NCBI GenBank assembly: GCA_037045055.1
Contig: JBAOHJ010000003.1
Coordinates: forward strand, 682,001-746,000
From: Phosphoribacter sp037045055
Lineage (GTDB): Bacteria > Actinomycetota > Actinomycetes > Actinomycetales > Dermatophilaceae
DNA: 64,000 nucleotides
Direction of reading: 5' to 3'
Below are positions 23,258-31,726 of this stretch, in pieces (within the stretch, counting starts at the first letter, position 1; the number at the start of each line of letters is the position of its first letter). A program made the translations under genes and the position numbers. Below the pieces are notes generated by a model. It searched no databases. It worked only from the letters and a program-made list of their open reading frames with translations, and was not told where the DNA came from.

Positions 23258-23626
23258 TCAGTCGACGATCTCGCGGGCGGGGGGGCTCTGGACCGGGCCG
23301 ACGCCGCCGGCGGGCTCGACCGGGCCGGCCCCGCCGGCGGGCTCGACCGGGCGGCTCGGGGCCCACTGGTCCACCCGCTCGGCGAGGTCGTGGATCTCGC
23401 GGGCCAACCGACCGATGACGTCGTCGACCTGGTCCATGCGATAGCCGCGCAGGGCGGTGTCCAGCCGCAGCGCGTCGATGTCGTCCGGGGTGAGCCGGTC
23501 CTGCGGCAGCGGGACGTAGGACTGGGTGGACACCGGCTCGGCCAACGAGCCGTCGATGCGGCCCAGGGCGGCGGCGACCGTGAGCGCGACGAGGACGACG
23601 GCGACGACGAGGATGAGCCAGGTCAC
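23258..23626 (-). CDS. DivIVA-domain small membrane protein
   Basis: 122 residues. An N-terminal hydrophobic helix (WLILVVAVVLVALTVAAAL) is followed by a partial DivIVA repeat (ALRLDTALRGYRMDQVDDVIGRLAREIHDLAERV). The tail has two Pro/Ala/Gly repeats (PVEPAGGAGPVEPAGGVGPV). It is probably membrane-anchored and cytoplasmic, near the septum or pole. GTG at 23626 has an AGGAGG ribosome site and overlaps the LOG stop by four bases. Comparable small DivIVA proteins occur at the same place in other actinobacteria (inferred from recalled synteny). Confidence 0.82.
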   Translation of the reverse strand: MTWLILVVAVVLVALTVAAALGRIDGSLAEPVSTQSYVPLPQDRLTPDDIDALRLDTALRGYRMDQVDDVIGRLAREIHDLAERVDQWAPSRPVEPAGGAGPVEPAGGVGPVQSPPAREIVD

Positions 23627-24399
23627 GGGCGGACCTCCTCGTGACGGCCCCGGGTGGGGTCGCCGGCGGCGACGATGTGCCGCACCGCCGTGTCCACGTC
23701 GTCGGTGAGCAGCACCCGCTCGACGTCCGCGGCGTCGATGGTGCCGCGGGTGACCAGCGTGCCGCGCAGCCAGTCGATCAGACCCGACCAGTAGTCCCGG
23801 CCCATGAGCACCACGGGGAAGGAGGTGACCTTGCCGGTCTGGGCGAGGGTGAGCGCCTCGAAGAGCTCGTCGAGGGTGCCCAGCCCGCCGGGCAGCACGA
23901 CGAACCCGTGCGCGTACTTGACGAACATCGTCTTGCGGGCGAAGAAGTACCGGAAGTTCACCCCGAGGTCGACGTAGTCGTTCATCCCCGCCTCGAACGG
24001 CAGCTCGATCCGCAGACCCACCGAGGTGCCGCCGGCCTTGAACGCGCCCTTGTTCGCCGCCTCCATGATGCCCGGTCCGCCCCCGGTGATGACGGCGTAC
24101 CCAGCCGAGGCGAGCGCGCGACCGAGCTGCACCGCCATCCCGTAGGACGGGTCGGCCTTGCGCAGCCGGGCCGACCCGAACACGCTCACCGCCGGCCCGA
24201 GCTCGGCCAGGGCACCGAACCCTTCGACGAACTCCGACTGGATGCGCATGACCCGCCACGGGTCGGTGTGCAGCCAGTCGGCGCCCTGGTGGTGGTCCAG
24301 CAGCCGCTGGTCGGTGGTCTCGGTCGGCACCCGCCGACCGCGCAGGGTCACCGGACCCCGCTGGTAGGAGCGGCGGGTGCGCTTGCCCTTGTCGGTCAC
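23623..24399 (-). CDS. LOG-family phosphoribohydrolase (TIGR00730)
   Basis: 258 residues. Signature GGGPGIMEAANKGAF and the catalytic LPGGLGTLDELFEALT (PGGxGTxxE) identify the LOG/LONELY GUY family of cytokinin-riboside or nucleotide 5'-monophosphate phosphoribohydrolases. An extra N-terminal 70 residues (TDKGKRTRRSYQRGPVTLRG...) are common in actinobacterial members. GTG 24399 was chosen after ACGTAGCG-type upstream sequence. First gene of the LOG-DivIVA-SRPBCC-tag run. It is often mis-named lysine decarboxylase. Confidence 0.9.
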   Translation of the reverse strand: MTDKGKRTRRSYQRGPVTLRGRRVPTETTDQRLLDHHQGADWLHTDPWRVMRIQSEFVEGFGALAELGPAVSVFGSARLRKADPSYGMAVQLGRALASAGYAVITGGGPGIMEAANKGAFKAGGTSVGLRIELPFEAGMNDYVDLGVNFRYFFARKTMFVKYAHGFVVLPGGLGTLDELFEALTLAQTGKVTSFPVVLMGRDYWSGLIDWLRGTLVTRGTIDAADVERVLLTDDVDTAVRHIVAAGDPTRGRHEEVRP

Positions 24400-24449
24400 G
24401 GGATCCAACGCTACTTCGTATGCCGCGCGTGACCCTGCGCGCCGGCCGG

Positions 24450-24471
24450 GCCGCTGCCGGGCGGCAGCGGC
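24450..24471 (-). terminator. Hairpin downstream of dapE
   Basis: GCCGCTGCC and GGCAGCGGC make a perfect 9-base-pair stem with a GGGC loop, 22 bases after the dapE stop on the minus strand. It separates dapE from the LOG operon. Confidence 0.65.
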
Positions 24472-24493
24472 GCGCCGGCGGCCGGGTGCCCCA

Positions 24494-25561
24494 TCAGCTC
24501 GTGAGCCAGCGGGCCATGGCGGCCTCGACGGCGGCATACTGCGCCACCGGCGCCCGCTCGTCGTCCGTGTGCGCGAGCAACGGGTCGCCCGGCCCGAAGT
24601 TCACCGCGGGGATGCCCAGCGCCGCGAAGCGCGCGACGTCGGTCCAGCCCTCCTTGCCGCGCACCGGCACCCCGAGCGCCTCGACGAACGCCCGCGCCGC
24701 CGGTCGGTCCAGCCCCGGGCGTGCGCCCCCGGCGTTGTCGAGGATCCGCACCTCGTGCCCGTCGAACACCTCGCGCACGTGCGCCTCGGCCTGCGCCGGC
24801 GTGCGGTCGGGGGCGTAGCGGTAGTTCACCGTGACGACGCACGAGTCGGGGATGACGTTCGGGGCGCTGCCGCCCTCGACGAGGGTGGCCTGCAGGGCCT
24901 CGCGGTAGGCCAGCCCGTCGACGAGCGGCTCGCGCGGCCGGTATGCCGTCAGGCGGGCCAGCACGTCGGCCGCGTCGTGGATCGCGTTGTGCCCGGTCCA
25001 CGGGCGGGCCGAGTGCGCCGCCCGGCCCGTGGTGCGCACCGCTGCGCGCAGGGTGCCCTTGCAGCCACCCTCGACGGCCCCGTCGGTGGGCTCCATGAGC
25101 ACGGCGAAGTCGCCGGCCAGCAGGTCGGGTGCGGTGGCGGCGACCCGGCCCAGGCCGTTGCTGGCGAAGTCCACCTCCTCGCGGTCGTAGAAGACGTAGG
25201 TGACGTCGCGGGTGGGCGCGGTGATCGTGGCGGCCAGCCTGAGCATCACCGCCACCCCGCCCTTCATGTCCACGGTGCCCCGGCCGACGAGGTCCGGCCC
25301 CACCCGACGCGTGGGCAGGTTGGGCACCCGCGCGAGCGGCACGGTGTCCAGATGCCCGGCGACGACGACGCGCTCGGGCCGGGACAGCGCCGTCCGGGCG
25401 AGGACCGCGTCGCCGTGGCGCACCACCTGAAGATGGGGCCGGCCGCGCAACGCGGCCTCGACGGCGTCGGCGAGGGGGCCCTCGGCGAAGCTCACCGACT
25501 CGATGTCGCAGACCGCCGCGGCGAGCGCGGCGACGTCCGACGACAGATCCAGCTCGGCCAT
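24494..25561 (-). CDS. dapE: Succinyl-diaminopimelate desuccinylase
   Basis: 355 residues. Zinc peptidase-family (M20) enzyme of the succinylase branch of lysine and meso-diaminopimelate synthesis. Metal/catalytic motifs are VVAGHLDTVPL, GRGTVDMKGGVAVML and FYDREEVDFASNG. The dimerisation insert contains GTLRAAVRTTGRAAHSARPWTGHNAIHDA. ATG 25561 begins MAELDLSSD. Divergent from the multicopper oxidase gene (92 bases). dapD lies 2.2 kb to the right and dapC 5.7 kb away. Confidence 0.93.
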   Translation of the reverse strand: MAELDLSSDVAALAAAVCDIESVSFAEGPLADAVEAALRGRPHLQVVRHGDAVLARTALSRPERVVVAGHLDTVPLARVPNLPTRRVGPDLVGRGTVDMKGGVAVMLRLAATITAPTRDVTYVFYDREEVDFASNGLGRVAATAPDLLAGDFAVLMEPTDGAVEGGCKGTLRAAVRTTGRAAHSARPWTGHNAIHDAADVLARLTAYRPREPLVDGLAYREALQATLVEGGSAPNVIPDSCVVTVNYRYAPDRTPAQAEAHVREVFDGHEVRILDNAGGARPGLDRPAARAFVEALGVPVRGKEGWTDVARFAALGIPAVNFGPGDPLLAHTDDERAPVAQYAAVEAAMARWLTS

Positions 25562-25653
25562 GGCGCAAAGGGTAGTGGGGGGTATCACCACGCGCCGACC
25601 GCCACTCCTGTCAGGGAACGTCTCCCCACGCTCTCCCCGTAAGGAGCCCACTC

Positions 25654-27570
25654 GTGCCCAGCCCGAGCTTCGACCCCATCGAGCACCCCGTCGCAGGGAA
25701 CCCGCCACTGGCACCCTTCGTCGCCCGGATCTCCCCCGCCCCGGCGATCCGCGTCGCGCACTCCACCACGGTCACCGTCCGCGAGACCACGGTCCGCCCG
25801 CACCCGGACCTGCCCGCGATCCCGGCCTGGGGCTACGGCCTGTGGAACCACCCCAGCTCCCCCGGCCCGCTGCTGGAGGTCGACGCCGGCACCGCGATGC
25901 AGGTGCGGTGGCGCAACCGGTTGTCCGGCCCGCAGCTGCCCTTCCTCACCTCGATCGTGGCCGGCGACGACCCCGCGGACTCCACCCAGAACCATCCCGG
26001 GGTCGGCACGGGTATGCCGCAAGACACCGGCCACAGCCCGCTCGGGTGGCTCTCCACGCACCTGCACGGGGCCCACGTCGGCCCGGACTCCGACGGCTGG
26101 CCGGACAACCTGATCCCGCCCGGCGTCGACCAGGTCTGCCAGTACCCCAACGACGACGACAACGCCGACCTCGGGCTGGCCAAGGTCGGTGCCGCGCTGT
26201 GGTACCACGACCACGCGATGAACGCCACGCGCTACCACGTGTATGCCGGCCTGGCCGGGGGCTACCTGGTCCGCCACCCCGACGAGGGCACCCTCGGCCT
26301 GCCGACCAGTGCCGCCGAGGGCGAGGCGGTGCTGCTCGTCCAGGACCGCAACCTGGGCGTCGACGCCGACGGCCAGGTGCGCTTCCTGCACAAGACGACC
26401 GACTCGACGGCCGAGTTCTTCGGCCCCGTCACCATCGTCAACGGCCGGATGTGGCCGCGGATGACCGTCGCCGACGGGGTGGTGCGCCTGCGGCTCTACA
26501 ACGGGTCGAACTCGCGCACCTACCGCCTGCACCTGCTGGACGACGCCGGCGCAGGGCTCGGCGACCGAGTGCTGGTGATCGGCACCGAGGGCGGGCTGTC
26601 CTGGCGGGCCACTCGGGTGGGCGCCGACGGCGGCCTGCTGCTGGCCCCCGCCGAGCGCCTCGACCTGCTCGTGGACCTGCGCGGGCTGGCCGACGGCCAC
26701 GTCTACGTGGTCAACTCCGCCGACGCACCCTTCTCCGCCCAGGACGCCCCGGCTCCGGCCGATGTCACGACGCCCCGACCCCAGGCGCGGTTGGCATACC
26801 CGCAGGTCATGCGGCTGGACGTCCGCGCGGGCCGCTCGGACTGCGTCCCCGGATCGGTCTGGGACGACCTCGCGAACGGCACCGTCCTCAACCCGGCATA
26901 CCGGCGTCTCGTGCACGCCGCCGGCGCACCCGACCCGACCCGACCCCCGCACCTGGAGCTGCCGCACGATCACGGACACCGCCTCGTCGTGCTGTCCGAG
27001 TCCGACCCACCGGGGCACCTGCAGCTGACCGAGGTGGTCCCCGACCCCGAGGGGCAGATCGAGATCCAGCTGCCCACCGAGGCGGCACCGCGCACGTACA
27101 GCGACGTGGGGTCCTCCTTCTACCAGACCGTCGGGATCATGCCGGTCGTCGGGCAGTGGGAGGTGTGGCGCTTCCTCAACACCACCGGCGATACCCACCC
27201 GATGCACATCCACCAGTCGACTTTCCAGCCCCTGGGCGACGCGGGCACCGCATACGTGACCAGCGACGTGCAGCCCGACGGCAGCGAGGTCAACCGCTTC
27301 GACCAGGTCACCCACACGACGCGGGCGCCGCTGGTGCCCGACCCGGCGGCCAGCGGACGCGCCTACGACCCCCATGAGGTCACCGGCTGGAAGGACACCC
27401 TGCGAGTCGACCCGGGCAACCTCGTCTCGGTGGCGATCCGTTTCGACCGGCCCGGTCGCTACGTCTACCACTGCCACATCATCGAACACGAGGACACCGA
27501 GATGATGCGCCCGTTCGTCGTCACCCCGGTGGCCATGGACATGGGCAACGGCGGCGGCCACCACCACTGA
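25654..27570 (+). CDS. Multicopper oxidase, cytoplasmic type
   Basis: 638 residues. Copper sites are all visible: STHLHGAH, ALWYHDHAM, DTHPMHIHQS and YHCHIIEHEDTEMM, with the type-1 Cys and axial Met. The length and hydrophilic N-terminus resemble CotA / phenoxazinone-synthase-like laccases. No signal peptide or twin-Arg motif is seen, so a cytoplasmic location is inferred. The C-terminus is His-rich (MDMGNGGGHHH). GTG 25654 has a perfect AAGGAG ribosome site eight bases ahead. It sits between dapE and dapD, which are adjacent in some relatives, with its own terminator after it. Confidence 0.92.
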   Translation: MPSPSFDPIEHPVAGNPPLAPFVARISPAPAIRVAHSTTVTVRETTVRPHPDLPAIPAWGYGLWNHPSSPGPLLEVDAGTAMQVRWRNRLSGPQLPFLTSIVAGDDPADSTQNHPGVGTGMPQDTGHSPLGWLSTHLHGAHVGPDSDGWPDNLIPPGVDQVCQYPNDDDNADLGLAKVGAALWYHDHAMNATRYHVYAGLAGGYLVRHPDEGTLGLPTSAAEGEAVLLVQDRNLGVDADGQVRFLHKTTDSTAEFFGPVTIVNGRMWPRMTVADGVVRLRLYNGSNSRTYRLHLLDDAGAGLGDRVLVIGTEGGLSWRATRVGADGGLLLAPAERLDLLVDLRGLADGHVYVVNSADAPFSAQDAPAPADVTTPRPQARLAYPQVMRLDVRAGRSDCVPGSVWDDLANGTVLNPAYRRLVHAAGAPDPTRPPHLELPHDHGHRLVVLSESDPPGHLQLTEVVPDPEGQIEIQLPTEAAPRTYSDVGSSFYQTVGIMPVVGQWEVWRFLNTTGDTHPMHIHQSTFQPLGDAGTAYVTSDVQPDGSEVNRFDQVTHTTRAPLVPDPAASGRAYDPHEVTGWKDTLRVDPGNLVSVAIRFDRPGRYVYHCHIIEHEDTEMMRPFVVTPVAMDMGNGGGHHH

Positions 27571-27638
27571 CCGCGCCCCGGCCTCGACTCCGCCCCGGGC
27601 CGACGCGGCACCGGCCCGGCCGGTGCCAGCCACCGACC

Positions 27639-27673
27639 CCGGTGCCCCCTCGTCCCCTCCGAGGGGGCACCGG
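27639..27673 (+). terminator. Very strong hairpin after the multicopper oxidase gene
   Basis: CCGGTGCCCCCTCG pairs fully with CGAGGGGGCACCGG (14 base pairs) around a 7-base loop, 68 bases after the oxidase stop and before dapD. Confidence 0.8.
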
Positions 27674-27766
27674 TGCCCGTCCGTGTCCCGGCCACCCGCG
27701 CCGGCGAGCCGCCACCGCCGCCGCCGCTGCCGGGGGCTGCCCATCGGCTCGCCTAGGGTGGGGCCC

Positions 27767-28699
27767 ATGAGCGAGCGCGGGGCCTGGGCCCACGGACTGG
27801 TCACCGAGACCGACGACGGGCAGGTCCTCGACGCGTGGTACCCGCAGCCACGGCTCGGCGAAGGCCTGGACGCCGATCGGCCCGCACCGGCACCGTTGCT
27901 CGCCCTGCAGGCCACCGACGACACCCGCGGCGTGCGCACCCGGGCGATCGGGATCGCGATCCGCCTCGAGCACCCTCCGCAGGACGTGGCGGACGCGTAC
28001 CTGCGCCTGCACCTGCTCAGCCACCGGCTCGCGCAGCCCAACACGATCAACCTCGAGGGCATCTTCGCGGTGCTGCCCAACGTGGTGTGGACCAACCACG
28101 GCCCGTGTGCCGTCGAGGGCTTCGAGACCGTGCGGGCCAGGCTGCGCAGCCGCGGGCCGGTCACCGTCTACGCCGTCGACAAGTTCCCCCGGATGGTCGA
28201 CTACGTGGTCCCGTCCGGCGTGCGGATCGCCGACGCCGACCGGGTGCGCCTGGGCGCCCACCTGGCCGGCGGCACGACGGTGATGCACGAGGGGTTCGTC
28301 AACTTCAACGCCGGCACCCTGGGCACCTCGATGGTCGAGGGCCGGATCAGCCAGGGCGTCGTCGTCGACGACGGATCGGACATCGGCGGGGGCGCGTCGA
28401 CCATGGGCACCCTCTCCGGGGGCGGCACCGAGCGGGTGCGCATCGGCAAACGATGCCTGCTGGGCGCCGAGTCGGGGCTGGGCATCGCGCTGGGCGACGA
28501 CTGCGTGGTGGAGGCGGGGCTCTACCTCACCGCCGGCACCAAGGTCACCCTCCCGGACGGCGTGGTGGTCAAGGCCCGGGCGCTATCCGGTCACGGCAAC
28601 CTGCTCTACCTGCGCGACTCGGTGTCCGGCGCGGTGGTCGTCAAGGCCCGCGACGGGCACGGCATCGTCCTCAACGACGCCCTGCATGCCAACGACTAG
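27767..28699 (+). CDS. dapD: Tetrahydrodipicolinate N-succinyltransferase
   Basis: 310 residues. It transfers succinyl from succinyl-CoA to tetrahydrodipicolinate in lysine/DAP synthesis. The C-terminal left-handed beta-helix shows hexapeptide-like repeats (VRLGAHLAGGTTVMHEGFVNFNAGTLG, EGRISQGVVVDDGSDIGGGAS, IGKRCLLGAESGLGIALGDDCVVEAG). This is the actinobacterial DapD type. ATG 27767; the open frame before it is not family sequence. It overlaps the next gene by 14 bases. Confidence 0.94.
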   Translation: MSERGAWAHGLVTETDDGQVLDAWYPQPRLGEGLDADRPAPAPLLALQATDDTRGVRTRAIGIAIRLEHPPQDVADAYLRLHLLSHRLAQPNTINLEGIFAVLPNVVWTNHGPCAVEGFETVRARLRSRGPVTVYAVDKFPRMVDYVVPSGVRIADADRVRLGAHLAGGTTVMHEGFVNFNAGTLGTSMVEGRISQGVVVDDGSDIGGGASTMGTLSGGGTERVRIGKRCLLGAESGLGIALGDDCVVEAGLYLTAGTKVTLPDGVVVKARALSGHGNLLYLRDSVSGAVVVKARDGHGIVLNDALHAND

Positions 28700-29573
28700 C
28701 CGCGGGGGGATCGTGCTGGCGCCGGCGCGCACGCCCTCGCGGCGGCGGCGCTGGGGGGTCCGGCTGGTGCTCCTGGCGCTCGTGGCGGCCCTCGGGTATG
28801 CCGGCTGGGCGGCATACCGGGGCGTGTTCGTGGACCTCATCCCCGACTCCTGCGTCGCGACCGCGGGTCGCACCCAGGTCGGGGTGAGCCCGGAGCAGGC
28901 CGCCAACGCCGCCACCATCGCCGCGATCTCCGTCAACCGGGGTATGCCGCCGCGCGCCGCGACGATCGCCATCGCCACCGCCATGCAGGAGTCCAAGCTG
29001 CGCAACCTGCGGGTAGGCGACCGCGACTCGCTCGGGCTGTTTCAGCAGCGTCCCAGTCAGGGGTGGGGCACCGCCGAGCAGATCCTCGACCCGGTCTACG
29101 CCGCCAACGCCTTCTACGACGCGCTGGCCAAGGTCAAGGACTACCCGTCCCGCCCCCTGACCGAGGTGGCCCAGCAGGTGCAGCGCAGCGCCTACCCCGA
29201 GGCGTACGCGCAGCACGAGGACGAGGCCGACGTGCTGGCATCGGTGCTCACCGGCGGGGTCCGCGCGGGACTGGTCTGCCGGCTCGACGCGGCCAGCTCG
29301 GCCGGCGACCCCGGCGCGCTGCGGGAGGCGCTGGAGCGCCAGCTGGGCACGGGCTCGTCGGCCAGCGGCTCGACGGTCACCGTCGAGGCCAGCGGGACCC
29401 GCGGCTGGGCCGCGGCGGCGTGGGCGGTGGCGCACGCCCAGGCGCGCTCGGTGACGACGGTCCGGGTCGAGGACCGGGTCTGGTCCCGTGCCGCGCCGGA
29501 CGCCTGGCTGGCCGGCGCGGCGCCGGACGCGGGCGGACCCGGGGTCCGGGTGGTCGTGGCCACCCGCGGGTAG
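28686..29573 (+). CDS. Membrane-anchored lysozyme-like (transglycosylase-like) protein
   Basis: 295 residues. An Arg-rich start and one membrane helix (RLVLLALVAALGYAGWAAY) lead to an extracytoplasmic domain. IAIATAMQESKLRNL...SLGLFQQRPSQGWGTAEQILDPVYAANAFYDAL resembles the goose-lysozyme/transglycosylase fold, with Glu in QESKL as the likely catalytic acid. The last third (ASGTRGWAAAAWAVAHAQ...) is unrecognised. ATG 28686 lies inside the end of dapD. A direct link between a DAP gene and a putative peptidoglycan enzyme is plausible but unproved. Confidence 0.72.
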   Translation: MPTTSRGGIVLAPARTPSRRRRWGVRLVLLALVAALGYAGWAAYRGVFVDLIPDSCVATAGRTQVGVSPEQAANAATIAAISVNRGMPPRAATIAIATAMQESKLRNLRVGDRDSLGLFQQRPSQGWGTAEQILDPVYAANAFYDALAKVKDYPSRPLTEVAQQVQRSAYPEAYAQHEDEADVLASVLTGGVRAGLVCRLDAASSAGDPGALREALERQLGTGSSASGSTVTVEASGTRGWAAAAWAVAHAQARSVTTVRVEDRVWSRAAPDAWLAGAAPDAGGPGVRVVVATRG

Positions 29574-29657
29574 GCGCTCGGGCGCGCCGGGGCAGCTGCC
29601 GGGTCCTGCGCAGGGTCACCGCGAGCGCCGGACCCCCGCGCCCCGTATGCTCCGGAC

Positions 29658-30104
29658 ATGACCGGCGCAGCCCCACTGGCCGGCTGGTACCCCCAGCCGG
29701 ACGGGCGACTGCGCTACTGGGACGGGCGCGACTGGACCGCCCACGTCACCGACCCGGGCGCGCTGCCGGCGACGGCAACGGCATACGGGTCCGGCATCCA
29801 GGACGCGCCGCCGGGCCCCCGACCCCCGACACCCCTGCGGTATGCCGTGGCCCCGGTGTACGCCGTGGCCCCCAAGAGCGCCGGGCTGGCGCTGCTGGCG
29901 TCGTTCTTCCTGCCGGGCCTCGGGCAGTTCGTCAACGGGGAGGGCGGCAAGGGGGTCGGCTTCCTGCTGGCCTACCTCCTCGGGTGGGCCTCGGTGTTCG
30001 TCCTGGTGGGGTTCGTCGTCGTGCCGGCGGTGTGGATCTGGAGCATGGTCGACGCCTACCAGAGCGCTCGGACCTGGAACGTCCGGCACGGCATCCTCGG
30101 CTGA
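29658..30104 (+). CDS. DUF2510/TM2-domain membrane protein
   Basis: 148 residues. The N-terminal AGWYPQPDGRLRYWDGRDWTAHV is a DUF2510 domain. A Pro-rich linker follows, then a TM2-like hairpin (KSAGLALLASFFLPGLGQFVNGEGGKGVGFLLAYLLGW and VLVGFVVVPAVWIWSMVDAY). Both domains are of unknown function and common in actinobacteria. ATG 29658. Convergent with dapC; a shared terminator covers both stops. Confidence 0.88.
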   Translation: MTGAAPLAGWYPQPDGRLRYWDGRDWTAHVTDPGALPATATAYGSGIQDAPPGPRPPTPLRYAVAPVYAVAPKSAGLALLASFFLPGLGQFVNGEGGKGVGFLLAYLLGWASVFVLVGFVVVPAVWIWSMVDAYQSARTWNVRHGILG

Positions 30105-30135
30105 GCGCGCGGCCCGTCGGTCGGTCGCTCAGCCG
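30098..30135. terminator. Bidirectional hairpin covering two stop codons
   Basis: CGGCTGAGCG and CGCTCAGCCG form a perfect 10-base-pair stem with an 18-base loop. The left arm holds the TGA of the TM2 gene (30102-30104) and the right arm the dapC stop (30129-30131, minus strand). Confidence 0.7.
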
Positions 30136-31253
30136 CGACCCAACCGATCGGCCGCCGCCTGCACCCGCTCGTCCGTGGCGGTGAGAGCGATCCGCACGTG
30201 CCGGGCCCCGGCGGCACCGTAGAACGCCCCGGGCGCGACGAGGATGCCACGCTCGGCCAGCGCCGCCACGGTGCTGAAGCAGTCCTCGTCGCGGGTCGCC
30301 CACAGGTAGAGCCCGGCGTCCGAGTGGTCCACCCGGTAGCCGGCCCCCTCCAGCGCCTCGCGCAGGGTCTCCCGCCGAATGCCGTAGCGCAGCTTCTGCT
30401 CGGCCACGTGCTCGTCGTCGCCCAACGCGGCGACCAGGGCGGCCTGGACCGGCCCCGGCATCATCATCCCGGCGTGTTTGCGGACCTGCAGCAGCGCGTC
30501 GACCAGCGCAGGGTCGCCGGCGACGAACGCCGCCCGGTAGCCGGCGACGTTGGACTGCTTGGACAGCGAGTACACCGCGAGCAGCCCCTCGTGGCTGCCG
30601 CCGCACACCTGCGGGTCGAGGATCGAGGGGGTGGTCGGCCCGGACGGCACCCCCCGCTGCGGCCGACGCCAGTCCAGCTCGGCGTAGCACTCGTCGCTGG
30701 CCACGACGATGCCGTGTCGGCGCGCCCAGGCGACCACCTTGGCCAGGTGCTCCACCGGCAGCACCGCGCCGGTGGGATTGGCCGGGCTGTTGAGCCACAA
30801 CAGTCTCGGAGTGGTCGAGGGGGTCAGCGGCCCCAGCGCCGCCAGCCCGTCGACGACCATCGGCGTGGCGCCGGCGATCCGCGCGCCGACGTCGTAGGTC
30901 GGGTAGGCCACCGCCGGGATGCCCACGCGGTCACCGGGGCCCAGACCCAGCAGGGTCGGCAGCCAGGCCACCAGCTCCTTGCTGCCGATCGTGGGCAGCA
31001 CCCCGGCCGGGTCGACGTCGGGCGCGCGGCGCCGCCGGGCGAACCACGCCGCCACGGCCGCGCGCAGCGCCGCGGTGCCGGAGGTCAGCGGGTAGCCGGG
31101 GCTGTCCGCGGCGGCGACCAGGGCTCGCCGGATGACCTCGGGCGTCGGGTCCACCGGCGTGCCCACGGACAGGTCGACCAGCCCGTCCCGATGGGCAGCG
31201 GCGGTCTGTCGGTAGGGGACGAGGCTGTCCCAGGGGAAGTCGGGCAGGTGCAC
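30129..31253 (-). CDS. dapC: Succinyldiaminopimelate transaminase
   Basis: 374 residues, fold-type I PLP aminotransferase. Seen are NSPANPTGAVLP, the YSLSKQSNVAGYRAAF segment with the Schiff-base Lys, DECYAELDW, and the terminal LVAPGAFYGAAGARHVRIALTAT. It converts N-succinyl-2-amino-6-ketopimelate to succinyl-DAP. ATG 31253 gives MHLPDFPWDSL, typical of actinobacterial DapC. It follows fdxA by 34 bases, as in M. tuberculosis fdxC-dapC (recalled). Confidence 0.92.
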   Translation of the reverse strand: MHLPDFPWDSLVPYRQTAAAHRDGLVDLSVGTPVDPTPEVIRRALVAAADSPGYPLTSGTAALRAAVAAWFARRRRAPDVDPAGVLPTIGSKELVAWLPTLLGLGPGDRVGIPAVAYPTYDVGARIAGATPMVVDGLAALGPLTPSTTPRLLWLNSPANPTGAVLPVEHLAKVVAWARRHGIVVASDECYAELDWRRPQRGVPSGPTTPSILDPQVCGGSHEGLLAVYSLSKQSNVAGYRAAFVAGDPALVDALLQVRKHAGMMMPGPVQAALVAALGDDEHVAEQKLRYGIRRETLREALEGAGYRVDHSDAGLYLWATRDEDCFSTVAALAERGILVAPGAFYGAAGARHVRIALTATDERVQAAADRLGRG

Positions 31254-31287
31254 GAGGGCTGGCGTGCGGCGTGGACCGCGAGCGCGG

Positions 31288-31614
31288 TCAGTGCGCCGCC
31301 TCCTGCGGCGGCAGCGCCGCGACGATCGGGTGGTCCTTGTCGATCAACCCGAGCTTGGCCGCGCCGCCCGGGCTGCCCAGGTCCTCGAAGAACTCGACAT
31401 TCGCCTTGTAGTACTCCGACCACTGCTCCGGCACGTCGTCCTCGTAGTAGATGGCCTCGACCGGACACACCGGCTCGCAGGCCCCGCAGTCGACGCACTC
31501 GTCCGGGTGGATGTAGAGCATCCGCTCGCCCTCGTAGATGCAGTCGACCGGGCACTCCTCGACGCAGGCCTTGTCCTTGAGGTCGACACACGGTTGGGCG
31601 ATGACATACGTCAT
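31288..31614 (-). CDS. fdxA: Seven-iron ferredoxin
   Basis: 108 residues. The first cluster motif CVDLKDKACVEECPVDC and the second CVDCGACEPVCPVEAIYY give a 3Fe-4S/4Fe-4S pair as in actinobacterial FdxA, with the extended C-terminus (SEYYKANVEFFEDLGSPGGAAKLG). ATG 31614 has an AAGGA ribosome site. First gene of fdxA-dapC. Confidence 0.95.
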   Translation of the reverse strand: MTYVIAQPCVDLKDKACVEECPVDCIYEGERMLYIHPDECVDCGACEPVCPVEAIYYEDDVPEQWSEYYKANVEFFEDLGSPGGAAKLGLIDKDHPIVAALPPQEAAH

Positions 31615-31726
31615 GGGCGGTCCTTCGGCGCGGGGCGGAGGTGACGGGCCTAGTATGCCGAGTCTGCCGGGTCGCGCGCAGGGCCGACCGCGGTGCGTCC
31701 GCGCGGCATGACCGGGAGGGGTCGAC

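Noticed and set aside
24420..24490. GC-rich stretch as an additional small gene
   Set aside because: It is fully explained by the dapE terminator stem and has no start with a ribosome site.
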